Shown: piece by piece, positions 1 to 11,099 of the stretch
Layout: each line of letters starts with the position of its first letter
How positions within the stretch are numbered: position 1 is the stretch's first letter
Assembly: GCA_027579435.1 (NCBI GenBank)
Contig: JANBPK010000847.1
Span: 141,012 to 205,011 of the forward strand
Length of the DNA stretch: 64,000 nucleotides
Direction of reading: 5' to 3'
From: Candolleomyces eurysporus
Lineage: Eukaryota > Basidiomycota > Agaricomycetes > Agaricales > Psathyrellaceae
Translations under genes and position numbers: made by a program
Notes under the pieces: model-generated
The model's database searches: none
Told to the model about the DNA's origin: nothing
The model's input: only the letters and a program-made list of their open reading frames with translations

Positions 1-1063
1 TTGGAATAGGTGATGTTCTTCCCCACTCGGTTCCTCTGGCAGCTGCCTGTGCATAGACATTTCGCCGTCGCTCTTTATTGAGTTCGAACTGAAGTCGGAC
101 AGTTTCCTGTAGGGCTTCTCGAGTGCTAAACCTGTAAGGGTTTCAGCGGGCTTGCCAAGGGCAGGAATCCAAAAACTACTAACGAATAAGCATAGTCGAG
201 AGCAGTGAAGCCTTCGTTGTTCTTGACGGTGTACTGGCAGCCCCGCTCAATCAGTAGTTGAACGATCTGTTTCGCAGTCAAATGATTAGTTACACATAGG
301 CGGAGGACGGGCAAATAGAAAGACTTACAGATACGTGACCCCAAGAACTCGCGCTGTGCTTCTAATGAGCGAAACATAGAAGAAAGATATGAGTAGATGC
401 TTACTAGTGAAGGGGAGTGTTTCCGAGATTATCAGCGAGATTTACGTCGGCCTCGAGGTCACAGAGCATCTGACCATGAATGTGAGCAGACGGTACGTAA
501 AAGGGCAGGAGAAGGGTTGTATACCCTGACTAGTTCTTCATTGCCCCGAATTGCGGCAATATGCAGGGCGGTTTTACCGTGTACGTTCGACCAGTCGAGC
601 GTCCAAGGGTAGCGGTCATAATAAAGACGTGCCATTCGTAGGATTGCGCCAGTCGAATCTTGGGTGGAACAGGGTGTTGCATAAGGGTCTACAGGAGCGG
701 GCTTCTGGTCGGCAAGCAGCATGAGGATGGTGTTGTTTTCAAAGTCCTAGTGACTGAAGGTTTAAACGGCTTGTGCACCGGCGAAGACACACAACACACC
801 TTGCTCAGCTCATGTTCATCGTGCTCCGCACCAAGAAGGAACTCGAACGTTTCTTCGTGGCCCAGAACCGCCGCCCACGCTAAAGACGTGTATTTTCGAG
901 GAGCCACATCAGTATTTCTCATATCTGTCCGCTGGATAAGCCGCTTGACGAGGAAAAGATTGTTCTCTGGGAGTCGATCTGTCAGGTGGATCTGCAAGCG
1001 CAGGACGATGAGCTCACCCTTCACGGCCCTGCGCAGCCTGGCGGTTGGGTCTTTTTCGGCCAT
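1..1063 (-). CDS. Ankyrin-repeat protein, AVO2-like (partial, 3' end outside window)
   Basis: This is the 5' part of a spliced gene read leftward off the window edge. The start at 1063 gives MAEKDPTARLRRAVK. Exons fit at 1063-1018, 966-800, 746-525, 469-405, 353-329, 266-184 and 131-1, all with GT-AG borders and one continuous frame. The protein has at least three ankyrin units: YTSLAWAAVLGHEETFEFLL, HGKTALHIAAIRGNEELV and GNTPLHYASSWGHVSIVQLL. A fourth follows (NNEGFTALDYAYS), then a charged helix (REALQETVRLQFELNKERRR). The very early repeat start and the helix after the last repeat resemble the fungal TORC2 subunit Avo2, but ankyrin repeats are promiscuous and the C-terminus is missing. 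Gene structure is well supported; the Avo2 assignment is inference. Confidence 0.75.
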
Positions 1064-1247
1064 GAGGACGGGGAGGGGGAGGAGGTCAGGAAGGCGTCTA
1101 TGGTCAAGGAACGGGGCAAAGAGGGTCAGAACCCAAGGAGGCAGAGGAGACTGGAGCAAAGCCCGCAATGTCACGTGTATTGAAGCAGTGCTCGCTGATC
1201 AGTGATATTGATCTGGTGCCTGATCCTTTTCCTTTTTGGCTCTCGTT

Positions 1248-1893
1248 ATGCCCAAGGTCGTCTCCAGGTCTGCCGTATCCTCCTCGACCGATGGTGCGTT
1301 CTGTCCTTGTTTTATGTCGCAGCTCTCTGTATTGAATCCGGTACAACCGCAGCACAACCCACCGCCTCTTCCGCTGCGGCCTTGCGCGTGTACTGTACGT
1401 GTCCAAGACTTGTTTCGAACATGATATTTACAAGTTTTGTGTAGACTGCATGTGTGGTGAATTCATCGTATGAGCTCTCATCCATGTATCCCATATACAC
1501 GCTCAACCTGCGCGCAGCTTGTAATTGACAGGAGCCTGGCTTCGTTGCCTCGCCGCAAGACCGACAATGCCATCATCATCCGGGCGCAGGACAGCGACGA
1601 CGCGAAGGCCAGCGTCTTCAAGCTGAACGCAAAGCCTACCGATCCCATCATACTTGAAAGGTGTGATTGAACCGTGCTCTCAACAAACCGGCCTATTCTA
1701 ACAAGCGAACAGGGAACAAGGCCACGAACTTCAGCACCGCTTTGGATGCCCCCGTTGCTCTCTAGCAATTGGGTACCAGACAACCCCTCCGCCCGTAAAG
1801 TCGGCACCGTTCTTGTACATCCTCTCTGGGGCTTTATCTCAAGTGCAGGGCCAAGTGCCTGCAGACGCGTTCGACGGAGAAAACGATTTATAA
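1248..1893 (+). CDS. STEEP1 (CXorf56/UPF0428) homologue
   Basis: Five exons (1248-1293, 1323-1394, 1445-1467, 1518-1660, 1713-1893) join into a 154-residue open frame ending in TAA. The protein opens MPKVVSRSAVSSSTD, the hallmark N-terminus of the STEEP1 family, followed by a VYYCMCGEFILVIDRSL block and PRRKTDNAIIIRAQD. A CPRC pair and QTTPPPVK segment occupy the C-terminal third. The two Cys pairs (YYCMC and CPRC) look like a zinc-binding scaffold. In animals STEEP1 promotes STING exit from the ER; fungi lack that pathway, and the family also appears in spliceosome-associated datasets. The fungal role is therefore open. The family call is firm, the function is not. Confidence 0.9.
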
Positions 1894-2544
1894 TATGAGC
1901 CAGATACACGATGCTACAGACGACATGTCTTCCCGAGAACTGTTGGAAGGGCTCAAGTCAGTGACCAAGTAAAGGCGTGTGGGGAGAAGAGAGAAATGGA
2001 AGGTGGAGTTCAGATACCGTTGTAGAAAAGGAAAACTCACGACCGCGACCGTGGGCCTCGGTTCGTACAGTGTGAATAAGATGTGCATCATTGAGACTAC
2101 ACGATATTGACAAACCAGAAACTTACCTGGTGAGCACTGAGCGCGAGCCATCGGTGAAAGCAAAAGGCGAGGAGGAAAAGGGAAAATTTTAGCGCCTTTA
2201 TCTCGAGCCGAATTTGGCCATGTTTGGGCTCCAGGGCTTCACACTGGGCGTACCAGGGAACGTCTGCCATAAATACAGGATTCCGCAGCGATGGTGGTTC
2301 GAATCCACGAGCAACTACCCGTCTCAATGCCTCAGTGAATAGCGTCTGTGAAGCCAGCAACGAAGATTTGGACGGCATTATTGCCACTTTACCCAAATTT
2401 CGCAGCACCCGAATAAGCAGCGCATTTCAAATTCCGCCATTACGGCTCAATTCTGGTTTGTGTGACGCACTGACAAGAGCTCGTCCCCGCACTCCATCTT
2501 CCCCGTCTNCCCCCGTTTATCCCTCCCACTCCGCGTCAGCCGGC
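1894..2544. other. Intergenic, no supported gene
   Basis: This stretch between the STEEP1 stop and the next start holds short open frames on both strands. One minus-strand candidate begins at about 2153 (MARAQCSP with a GTAAGT donor), but its continuation resembles no family I know. A tRNA T-arm-like motif lies at 2293-2309 without the rest of a tRNA. An N at 2509 precedes a C run. Confidence 0.5.
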
Positions 2545-4003
2545 ATGGAGTTACCCTCTTCACGAGAGCTAGAGCTCGAGGCTCTGGTTCGCCAGCGGGA
2601 TGGCCAGGTCGCAGAGCTTAATGTAAGCGTTGATGGTCCTTTCGTTGGTGCTGCGACGTGGGGTCGTCTCGTCTCAATTCCCTATCCCCTCGTAACCTTC
2701 TTTTCGCTCCTTTTGCTGAAATATGTTGCAATATAGGATGAAGTTACGCGTCTCCGTCAGTACATCGCACGCCAACCGGCGCCTTCGACGACGGAACCAG
2801 TGACCCTGCCTCCGCCCCTCATGAATCTTCTGCTACCCCATATTCAGAAGTCATCCCAAGACGCGAACAGCTCGTCGACCGTTCTCAACGCTTTGACACA
2901 GCGAGTAAAGCTACTTCAGGAAGAGAACGACGAGCTGTATCAGATCCTCAATGTGAAGGAAACGGGCAAATTGAAAGAAGAGGTCAGAGCATTAAGGAGG
3001 GTTGTGCACAGGCTCGAGGGCTCGCTTCGAGGTACGCGTATTTTTCCGGGCGTTTTGGTAGTGTCTCAACATCCGGTAATTTCAGAGTCGCATCAAGTAA
3101 TCGACGCCCTATCGTAAGTCGAGTTATATATCTTCCAGCTCCGAGCTAACCTCGGCGCTTGTTTTCTTTTGCAGGACGGAGCTAGACAAAGCGTATGAGA
3201 CCATAATGACCTCGTCGAAACAAATACCCAGTGCTCCAAATCCACAGCACGCGTCTCGGTCGCCTCGCAGCACCTATCATACCCCTGGGCCGAACCAGTC
3301 CTCTAGCTCAGGAGGGATTTCGCGTTTACCCCCAACGGGTCCAAGAGCTTTCAAGAAGCCTCGGCTTTCCGACCAGAGGCAATCACCCCCAGAGCCCGTT
3401 CATCATCCACTGCCTCCCAATCCTCGAACGAATGCACCTGCGTCCTCCCAGTCTCAATCCCATCGCTCTCAACAGCAGGGGCACAACAACAGCAACGCGA
3501 GCAACAACTCGAGAAATGAACAGAAATCTGGCAGTGGTGCGCCCTTCCAAAAGTCCAACCGACCAACCAAGATGGAGGTCGATGAAGACGCTGGCCCTAA
3601 GAGAAAGGAGAGAGGGAGGGAGCGGGAGAAGGATCAACGCGATCGCGGTGCTCAGCAGCCCAGCGACGACAGGGATCGAGAACGTGACGTCCAGAGAAGC
3701 ACACCCCGGGACAAGGATCGTGGTGATAACGATAAGGAGAGGAACAAGGACAGGGACCGCGGAGGAAAAGACCGTGAACGAAACGGTGGCGGTGGTGGGA
3801 GCGGGAGAGAAAGTCGAGAGAAGGAACTCAACAATTCTGCCAGTAATAGCGGGAGTGGGAGGGGCCCTGCTCCCAGAAGAAATGGCGTCTTCCAGGGAAA
3901 TTCTGGTAGGGGAGGTCATCAAGGTGGTGGCCACGGTCGACGCAATAATCCACCGAACAATGGACAAGGACAAAGCTCGTTGGCTGAGCGAATGGGGCTA
4001 TAG
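2545..4003 (+). CDS. Coiled-coil protein with low-complexity RE/RD/RG tail; possible WTAP/Mum2-like
   Basis: Four exons (2545-2622, 2737-3031, 3086-3113, 3175-4003) give about 409 residues. The N-terminal ~145 residues are a predicted coiled coil rich in Leu and Glu (LEALVRQRDGQVAEL, QRVKLLQEENDELYQIL, KEEVRALRRVVHRLEGSLRE, TELDKAYETI). The rest is disordered: Pro/Ser/Gln stretches, a long Arg-Glu/Arg-Asp dipeptide tract around 3600-3840, and an RGG-type end. The pattern 'QEN-x-EL ... S-x-x-ELD' near the end of the coil recalls the WTAP/Mum2 subunit of the m6A methyltransferase complex. The RE/RD/RG tail suggests a nuclear RNA-associated protein. Gene structure is confident; the WTAP suggestion is tentative, and any SR-like splicing factor scaffold would fit as well. 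Confidence 0.72.
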
Positions 4004-6190
4004 AGGATTGCCGACCCTCATACTGGTGCGTTCCCTCCGCAGGACTCATTTTTTGGTGGATCTGTTTCGTCAACTTTCATTGTTAGATTGTTTTCTACAT
4101 CTGGACTTCACTGCGGGTGCTTCCTGATACATGGGAAACAATTAATTGGCGTGGTTCTCATCTTATCTGTTCCTCATCATCATTCTTCCTTCTGTTTTCG
4201 ACACTCATTGCCCTTCCTTTCTGATATTGTATATTATAGCGGGTACGATTCGCTTTCATCCTGTTCATCTTGTAAACATAGCTGACCCACCCGCGTTTAT
4301 TGACGACCATCCCTGTTCTGTCATATGTACCATAGTCATCCTTTTTCTCGCTTTCCTAATTCTCTTTCTGTTGTCTTTTTCCTAATCATGGCTCTCCTCT
4401 CTTTGTGTGTGCTTCTGTCTCTCTCTCTCTCTCGCTCGTGCTGTCCATAGTTATTTATTCGACGGTTTTTATACAATGCTTTATGGGACATACGTACAGT
4501 ACAACTGTCGGTTGATCTTTTCCTCCCTCTTTCAACCCCTCCTGACTTTCCAAAAAATTGTTGGAAGCTCCGTTTGTTTGGCCAAGGATCTGTGAGGTAT
4601 GTGGTTCACCTGACCGTTCATTTTAGTTTCTAACATTCTTATCCTTATCTTTCGACAGTTTGTCACTTGGTCTTTCCCTTAGAAGGACCTCTCTCTCGAT
4701 GTCCATTGGGATTTGACGAACGTTAACCTTATACGGACCCCGATGTCGACGCGCATTCACTGCGTCATGGTTACCGTTCCTGGTGCTGTTTCCCTCGTAT
4801 CATCACCTTCGATTCGTCACATTGTACGTGCTGGGATGGAATCCCGGATCGTGACTCTACATCTATGTCAGCCGGCGCTCCTAGTGTGTTTTTCGAGCAT
4901 TCTTTCTGTATGTTATCGTTATTTCTGGGTTGTCTGGACCGTGTTTTCTTTGGGACGTATTCGGGCTGATCTCTTTCCATTTATGTGTTCTTCGTTATCA
5001 TTATTCCTATTACTTTTCTATGTTTCGCCCGGCGCTTATCTGACTTTGTAGAGTATTACATGCGATTGCTTTCTCCGGCTATTATGAACCCCTTCGTAGA
5101 CTCGGACACCTCTTGGTTTCGCGTCGTTAACTTTTGTTCATCCTATCCTAACTCTGCGTCCACAGTTTGCCGCTCATTGGACTGTCGTCCTCTCCCATGG
5201 CCCATGTCGTCTTTTCCATCGCTCCAACGATCCTAATACCGCACGTCACCTCTCCAGATGTCATGGCCAGGAACGGGGCGTCTCACCTCATCAGTTTCAC
5301 CTCCGGGTCCCATGATGCATCAATCCTGTATCAGGTATCAGTATATGTGTACCATTTGGCCATATCTCATCTGATCACTCTCAATTGCATGTAGCACTTT
5401 TGATTAATTAGACTCGTTGCGACCGATGAATCGGGGCGTGGTATATTTCTTGCGGTTATGTGTACAAGTTGGGCTCGGAAATAGTCAAGAAGCAGGTACG
5501 CCGGCGACCTACTCATCCAGGTGCATATGGTGGTCATCGCTTGGCTGAGCGCTGAACGGCTTTCGCTACCCGCTATGCGGCCTGTTTTAGAACTGCGCGC
5601 CCCTACAAGTACGGGGGACAACTGCGCCGCGGGCAATGCGGTGTCACCAAGTTCGAATTCTCTTCAGGGTCCGCTTCTTTCTTTCCGTCCAACCGTTGCG
5701 CGTTGCGGTCGACCAGAAAGATTCATCACGGTGCCATGCTCGTCGGCGTCCGTTGGGAGAAATATCGTTGGTGTATCCAACGTCGACAGTCGCGATGACC
5801 CTTGGGTGTGTTTGGATACCGGGCACACACTCTTCAGATAACGGGCACTCGAAAAATTTCAAAGTGATCATGAAGCAATGTTCAATGTTCAACGTTAAAC
5901 AACTATAATTAAGCTAATGTTTAAAATAGCAAAAGGTAACTACTACCAAGTATAAGCTACTAGATTGTTTTTACATACAAGAAGGGGTTGAACTTGGGGT
6001 TCGAACAAGGACAAACTGTACAGATGAATGTTCGCAGAAGATTCGAATGAGGTGCGTGAGGCAGATGACGGGGGCGCGGGGGTCGTATGCTGGATGCGTG
6101 GTCGGAATGGTAAAAAAAACGACAAGATAAGAGGGGGGGGGGTGCCAAAAAAATGTATGTATGCGAACACGTTTTAAAGGAGTGACTGGA
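4004..6190. other. Long non-coding stretch (UTRs/intergenic)
   Basis: About 2.2 kb with no open frame that I can link into a protein. The + strand is strikingly pyrimidine-rich from about 4030 to 5060, including a CT microsatellite near 4420-4436. The right end is the likely 3' UTR of the minus-strand gene that stops at 6191 and contains a 10-G run near 6133-6142. The left end must hold the 3' UTR of the coiled-coil gene. The middle could contain an unannotated non-coding RNA, but nothing in the sequence proves it. Confidence 0.5.
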
Positions 6191-7061
6191 TTAGAGGTTT
6201 ACAGTAGGATAGGGATGAATGCGGGCAATGTCCAAGAGGCAATTGAGAATGGTTTGAGCGTAGTGCAAGTCGTACTTTTGACGGCGTCCGGACGGACCCA
6301 CGGATTTGGTGGTACAATCAGATAGAGCCCTCATTGTGTCGCAGAGGAACGCAGGTTCTTGTTGCTCGAGTGACGGTGCATGGTAAAGAACTTGAGGCAA
6401 GTCATTGCAACATTATTCTTAGCCTTCGGGTCCTTCTCTGATGATGGCGATGTGCTCGTCGATTCTGTTTTCACTGTTCCCGCAGCGGACGACAGACTGA
6501 AAAGACTAGGAAGGCGCTTCACCGACTTTTTCTCAGGAGCGGTGGGGGTTGGGGCAGGGGAGCCGGAAGCCGGAGATAGTTCGTGCAGCTCAGGCAAATA
6601 AATTGGGGTCACTGGAGCCCGGATATTTGCCTTGAAAGTGGAGAGGAGCGTGCGCTATCTGGAAGCGGAGGCACGGGTGGAATGGGAGACGAGGCCCGGG
6701 ACCTTGTAGGAGTAGTTGGCGGAGAGTGCGGCACGGAGACAGAGGTCGTGCGCCGGTGCTGCACTTCTCTCGGGGAAAGGAGCGGGCCGGGGACGGCGAG
6801 AGACGGCGGGGATTGTGGCTCGAGATTTGAACGAGTCCGGCGCTTGAGAGTGTGGACGACTGGATCCCGGCTGAGATGGTCGAAGGAGCGGGACTGGACA
6901 AGGCTACGAGGCGGGGCAAGGCCGGGCGGAACGAGCGGGGAGCTTGTGCGTTGGCGGCGCCTGTCCCGGGCCGAGAGATGGGGAGAGGGCAGAGGCGTTT
7001 GGATGGGCTCTGGAGAGGGCTCTCTAGGGGGAGGAGAGTCTGGACGGTCAAAAAACGACAT
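6191..7061 (-). CDS. Ser/Pro-rich protein of unknown function, frame breaks
   Basis: I do not recognise a family. Reading leftward from ATG at 7061 (MSFFDRPDSPPPREPSPEP) the first ~150 residues are Pro/Ser/Arg-rich and probably disordered. The continuation STFKANIRAPVTPIYLPEL, then a Ser/Thr tract and MTCLKFFTMHRHSS, is in another frame. The last segment, ending LDIARIHPYPTVNL before TAA at 6191, is in a third. The two switches fall near 6630 and near 6365. No good intron fits at either site, so single-base sequencing errors are the simplest explanation; a decayed gene is the alternative. The conserved-looking pieces are the central and C-terminal ones. Confidence 0.55.
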
Positions 7062-10000
7062 GCTGGCTGGCTGGCTGGTGCCCTGTCCAACGCCGCGTTT
7101 TATATATGCACACACCAGCGCGCGCCAGATGAGGATCGGCCTCAGATCTCAGATCTCGATCACCACGCACCAGTTCCATTTATGGGCCGCAGCCTTGCAT
7201 TTCGGACAATTTATCGCGCTTCCAGTCTTGGTCTTTCCTTTTCCAATTACTTCCTGCTCCCTCTCCACTTCAGTTGACCCCGTTGGCTGTCCTCTCTTTC
7301 GATTTCTGCCACTACAGATCAACGTTAGCGACGACGACGAGCCCGTCTTCATTCATCCTTTCTCGGACTATCTAAGATTATCAGTCTTGTCCACAACAAC
7401 GTCCTTGTACTCTTTGAATTCTGATATTTCTATGCGCTTCTAATGCGCTCCTACTTGCGTCTACACAAAATNAAAAAGACTTTCTTTTTCTTTATGTGAC
7501 ATGTGAATAAATAAGTACCTCGATGCACTCGAACGCGTGCAAGGGACACATTCAAGTCCACCTAGATTCGGTTGAGCGCTTGCGTGCGTGCCTGGCCGAA
7601 ACGCTGAAAGACCACACATCAAACAAAGAACTTCGTTCTCTCACACAACCTCCGCCGAGTTGGATTTCTCATCAAACCCGAGCGCACACGCCTCACTCCA
7701 CAACCGCCCAACGTTCGACGTAAAACTGCAACACTTTTGATCCTCACCGCTACATCAAGTACGTCTGTATTTTCTGATTGTCTGACTCAATGACGCTCGC
7801 TTCCCATGAGGGTTTCACTTTGCGGGAGACCCTCTGCGACGACCACATACAGGTATCACCATCAAGTATGAGGCGGTGCGGCGTCCGATGTCAATGGCCA
7901 TCGGGGCAAGTCGTGTTGTTGCCAGGTGGACCAACGCAGAGTTGCATACCAGCACGGTGTCGCATCAAAACGATAAATAAGGCTCATATTACCTGCGACC
8001 CTTTGCGACCGCCACCACCAGCCGCCACAGGCTCCCGACGAGCAATATAATGGAGGCTCATTAGCATTCCTCCGAGCGGCACGGTCGATTTACGACCTCT
8101 TACGACGTCCTTCGTCCTCCTCTCGTTGATCACACAACGCCCTGAGTAGGCCCCAGGTCATAGATCAGTCACGATGCCTGTCGCCTCGCAGGCTTTACAG
8201 TGATTGGCAATGACGCCGTCCACGGCGCTTCGGATCCCACACACGTATCAGTCGGTAACTAAATACCCATTTTCTCAGTGTTATTCCGGATATCCAAATC
8301 GATATGCACATAACTTCATGGGGAAACACAGCGAAATTACCTTCGTTGTGCTGGCCATGAGTCGACTTGGCGATATACGTGGTCATATATTTATCACCCC
8401 ATGCATACTGCATGTAGACTTTGGCGCCGGCATGGCTAAAATCTAACCATCGTGCGGCTCTCAAAGTCAAAGTCCTTTTCCGTCCTCACCGCGACCCACT
8501 CATTTCCCCGTATTCAGGGACGCTCATATTATTCCATCTGTCGTTCCTCTTGAAGAACCGGCGACAGTGACGTACCGACACGCGAGGTCCGCAGAGCGAG
8601 GTAGGCTAGACTGCAAGAGTGTCTATTGACATCATGCGATACAAACATTCAAACTGCCGTTTCTGGCCTTGAAATGTTCTTCGGCTGCCATGGTTTTCTG
8701 TTTACCCTATGAAGTCCGCAATACTGAAAAGCTGTATAACGATACGATTTATACTTCGAGCTGCGTGTTTGCAGGCCCTTTTTAATTTATCATCTGAAAA
8801 TGCTACACGGGGCGACCAAACCGGACGAAAGGTTCGGCCAGGCGACGACTCGTTGTACAAACATTGTTGCCTTCCAACCTGCAATTGAATTCAACGGGAC
8901 CAATGGCTGTGACTGGCCGCTTTGACTTTTGACACGAATAAGCGAAATCAGCAATAATAACGAAATTCTCTTGTAGTAGCAGTAGCGAGTTTGTCGGCCC
9001 CCTCTGACAGTCGCTGCTGCAGGTCTGGTATTTGCAAGAGTCAATTTTTGGGCAGGCGTTTGTTGCACCAAGGTGATGGCTCCCTTAGCAATTTCGGCTG
9101 CTCTAAACCCGACCATGTCACGGAAGCTGCCAAACCTGTGACGGACCTGAGCGTTGAAAGAGCGGGAAACGTCACTAAGTAGGTGCATGTATCCAGTGTC
9201 CACTGCTGCAACTGGATAGATTTAGATCACAGAGCTGGGCTCATGATTCTCATAGTGAGTGCCACTTACCAAATCGCTTCTTGTGACTCCACAGGCAACA
9301 GTTCATTTTAATCCTCGTACAACCGCTCTTTCCCCTAGTCGGTGCCGCCGCTGTCCTCGATATTCGCCGAACGGAGAGGACCGTAACGTGGAGCAGCGAA
9401 TAGCACAGCTGAAAGTGACAAAAAAAAGGCCAAGAAAACATCCTCATTCGCTTCGGAATATATGTCTATGGAGACACATTTATTCATAGTCTTGAGCCGG
9501 TGCCAGACAGCACCACACATGTCCAGTCTAGCTCGAAGCGGCCTCATGTGTGCCCAGCACACCTGTCGATGTGGTACGATTTNCCCCCCAAAAACTGCGG
9601 TCGAACTAACCCTCGGTAGCGCCCACGCTCAGATAGACTCATGAGCCCTGCCCTAGAAGCCTTAAAAAAGCTAAAATTCTACTGGGAAATTTGCAGTACG
9701 TGCCTCGAGTTGATCTGACTCGCCGAATCGTCGATCTGTTCGGAACTTGCTGTGCACTAACCCTCGGTGATTCTCCCCATTATTCGGCTTGCCATTGTCC
9801 TCTTGAATCGATCCCATGATTATCATCTGTGATCAGGATACAGCTGATTTATCACATTGAAAAGCGATTGAAAAACAGGACTTAGATGCAATGCGACTTC
9901 CAATATAAACGGTTCAAGGCATTGGCAATGTGTCTTGCCTTGCATGGTCCGATAGTGTGAGGAAACAGCGGTAGCGATAAATACTTCCTTGAATTCTTGT

Positions 10001-11099
10001 GCCTTTGGAAACCTAATCCTATCGGCGGATGGCGCGTCGCTCTTCGAGCTCGAGCTCAGAGACCGTTACCTGATGATCACTTGTCAGGAAGTCAAATTTT
10101 TGCTGGAGAGAGAAAATATCGGACCCGGACTAAAGCTTAAGCTTTCCTCAGGATACAAGCAACGAGGAACGTCGATACCAATTAAAGTGCCAGAAAACAC
10201 GAGCAGGCAAATTATGCACGAAAAACTCCGTTGGTAGTGAGGTTTTTCCATGAATGTGACCGGGCTTCTTTAGATTGGCGCTGTCAACGCATTCACGGGA
10301 AATCTGAGTTTTGTTTCAATGCGCTGAACATGAGTTCTACCACGTACAAGCAAGCTCTGGACTCGCCAAAAGTACGTATTTATTCAGGATTGATACAGCC
10401 TCGCTGTGATGATCAAGACAATCATCTTCCCAGAACAGAAACTCGCTAAGTGATGAAATTTCCTTTTATCGAAGGCAGCATACCAAAAGAACTCGTGTTG
10501 GCCGGGTCCCGTGCCTCCAAACTCAGAACAAAGACTTAAACAGGGATGGCCTTCAACGGAAAACACCTCGCATTTGAATTATTTTTCAAAATTTAAAGCT
10601 CGAGGATACCTGAATCAACTTCAACCTGGTGAATTTTCCTCGGCAGAAAACTTCGATGACTGGGAGAGCTGGGTATTGACGCCAACGTTCAAGCTCGATC
10701 CAGGTGGGCGCAATTCGGTCAAGAGAAGTTGCTACGGAAAGCGGTGAGAATTTAAGCGCGGCACTATAGCACGTGGAGTCGGCGTGCCTCCACTGACCGG
10801 CGCCGCATTAGAAGGTCCTCTCGTCGTCTCCCCGTCACCCATTGTGCACGTCAGGTTTCACTGACTCTCTACCGATTTATAGCATAGGCACAGTGATCTG
10901 ATGGACTCTCGATGATAGCAAAAGTCAGGACGCTGACCGATCCGCTAGTCAGCCATTGCAATCGGGACGTCGGTGTCGCACAGGGTGACTGAGATGTCGA
11001 ACCTCAGGCTTCAGATCTCAGACTCCGAACAGGATGAGTCTCCTTACATCCCCCCAATCTCTCCTCGCCGCTACCTAGATCCCTTGGCTAGACGTCGCG
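7062..11099. other. About 4 kb without a supported gene
   Basis: The left ~400 bases are the promoter side of the minus-strand gene starting at 7061, with a CTGG-type short tandem repeat at about 7063-7077. The right end is the promoter of the chitinase. Between them only short unrelated open frames occur, for example 8790-9203 minus and 9989-10237 plus, and none matches a family I know or links by splice sites. An 11-base word CTAACCCTCGG recurs near 9607 and near 9758. A 12-base palindrome built of two HindIII sites lies near 10133-10144. Ns are at 7472 and 9583. This may be old, decayed transposon sequence, but no transposase or reverse-transcriptase motif is readable. Confidence 0.45.

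Noticed and set aside
1888..2163. Minus-strand open frame beginning MARAQCSP with a GTAAGT donor
   Set aside because: The start context and donor are good, but the spliced continuation resembles no known small protein and overlaps the STEEP1 3' end.
2293..2309. tRNA-like T-arm (GGTGG TTCGAAT CCACG)
   Set aside because: The T-loop is perfect but the stem has a mismatch. No matching acceptor 5' strand, D-arm or anticodon arm is found upstream within tRNA length, even allowing an intron.
3231..4127. Overlapping open frames on both strands inside the coiled-coil gene tail
   Set aside because: They are by-products of the repetitive, low-complexity RE/RD/RG coding sequence and lack domain signals.
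8790..9203. 137-residue minus-strand open frame in the gene-poor island
   Set aside because: No recognisable domain, no splice partners and no clear promoter; probably chance or a decayed remnant.
10131..10146. AAGCTTAAGCTT palindrome as a possible regulatory or integration site
   Set aside because: An isolated palindrome with no gene nearby and no repeat partner in the window.
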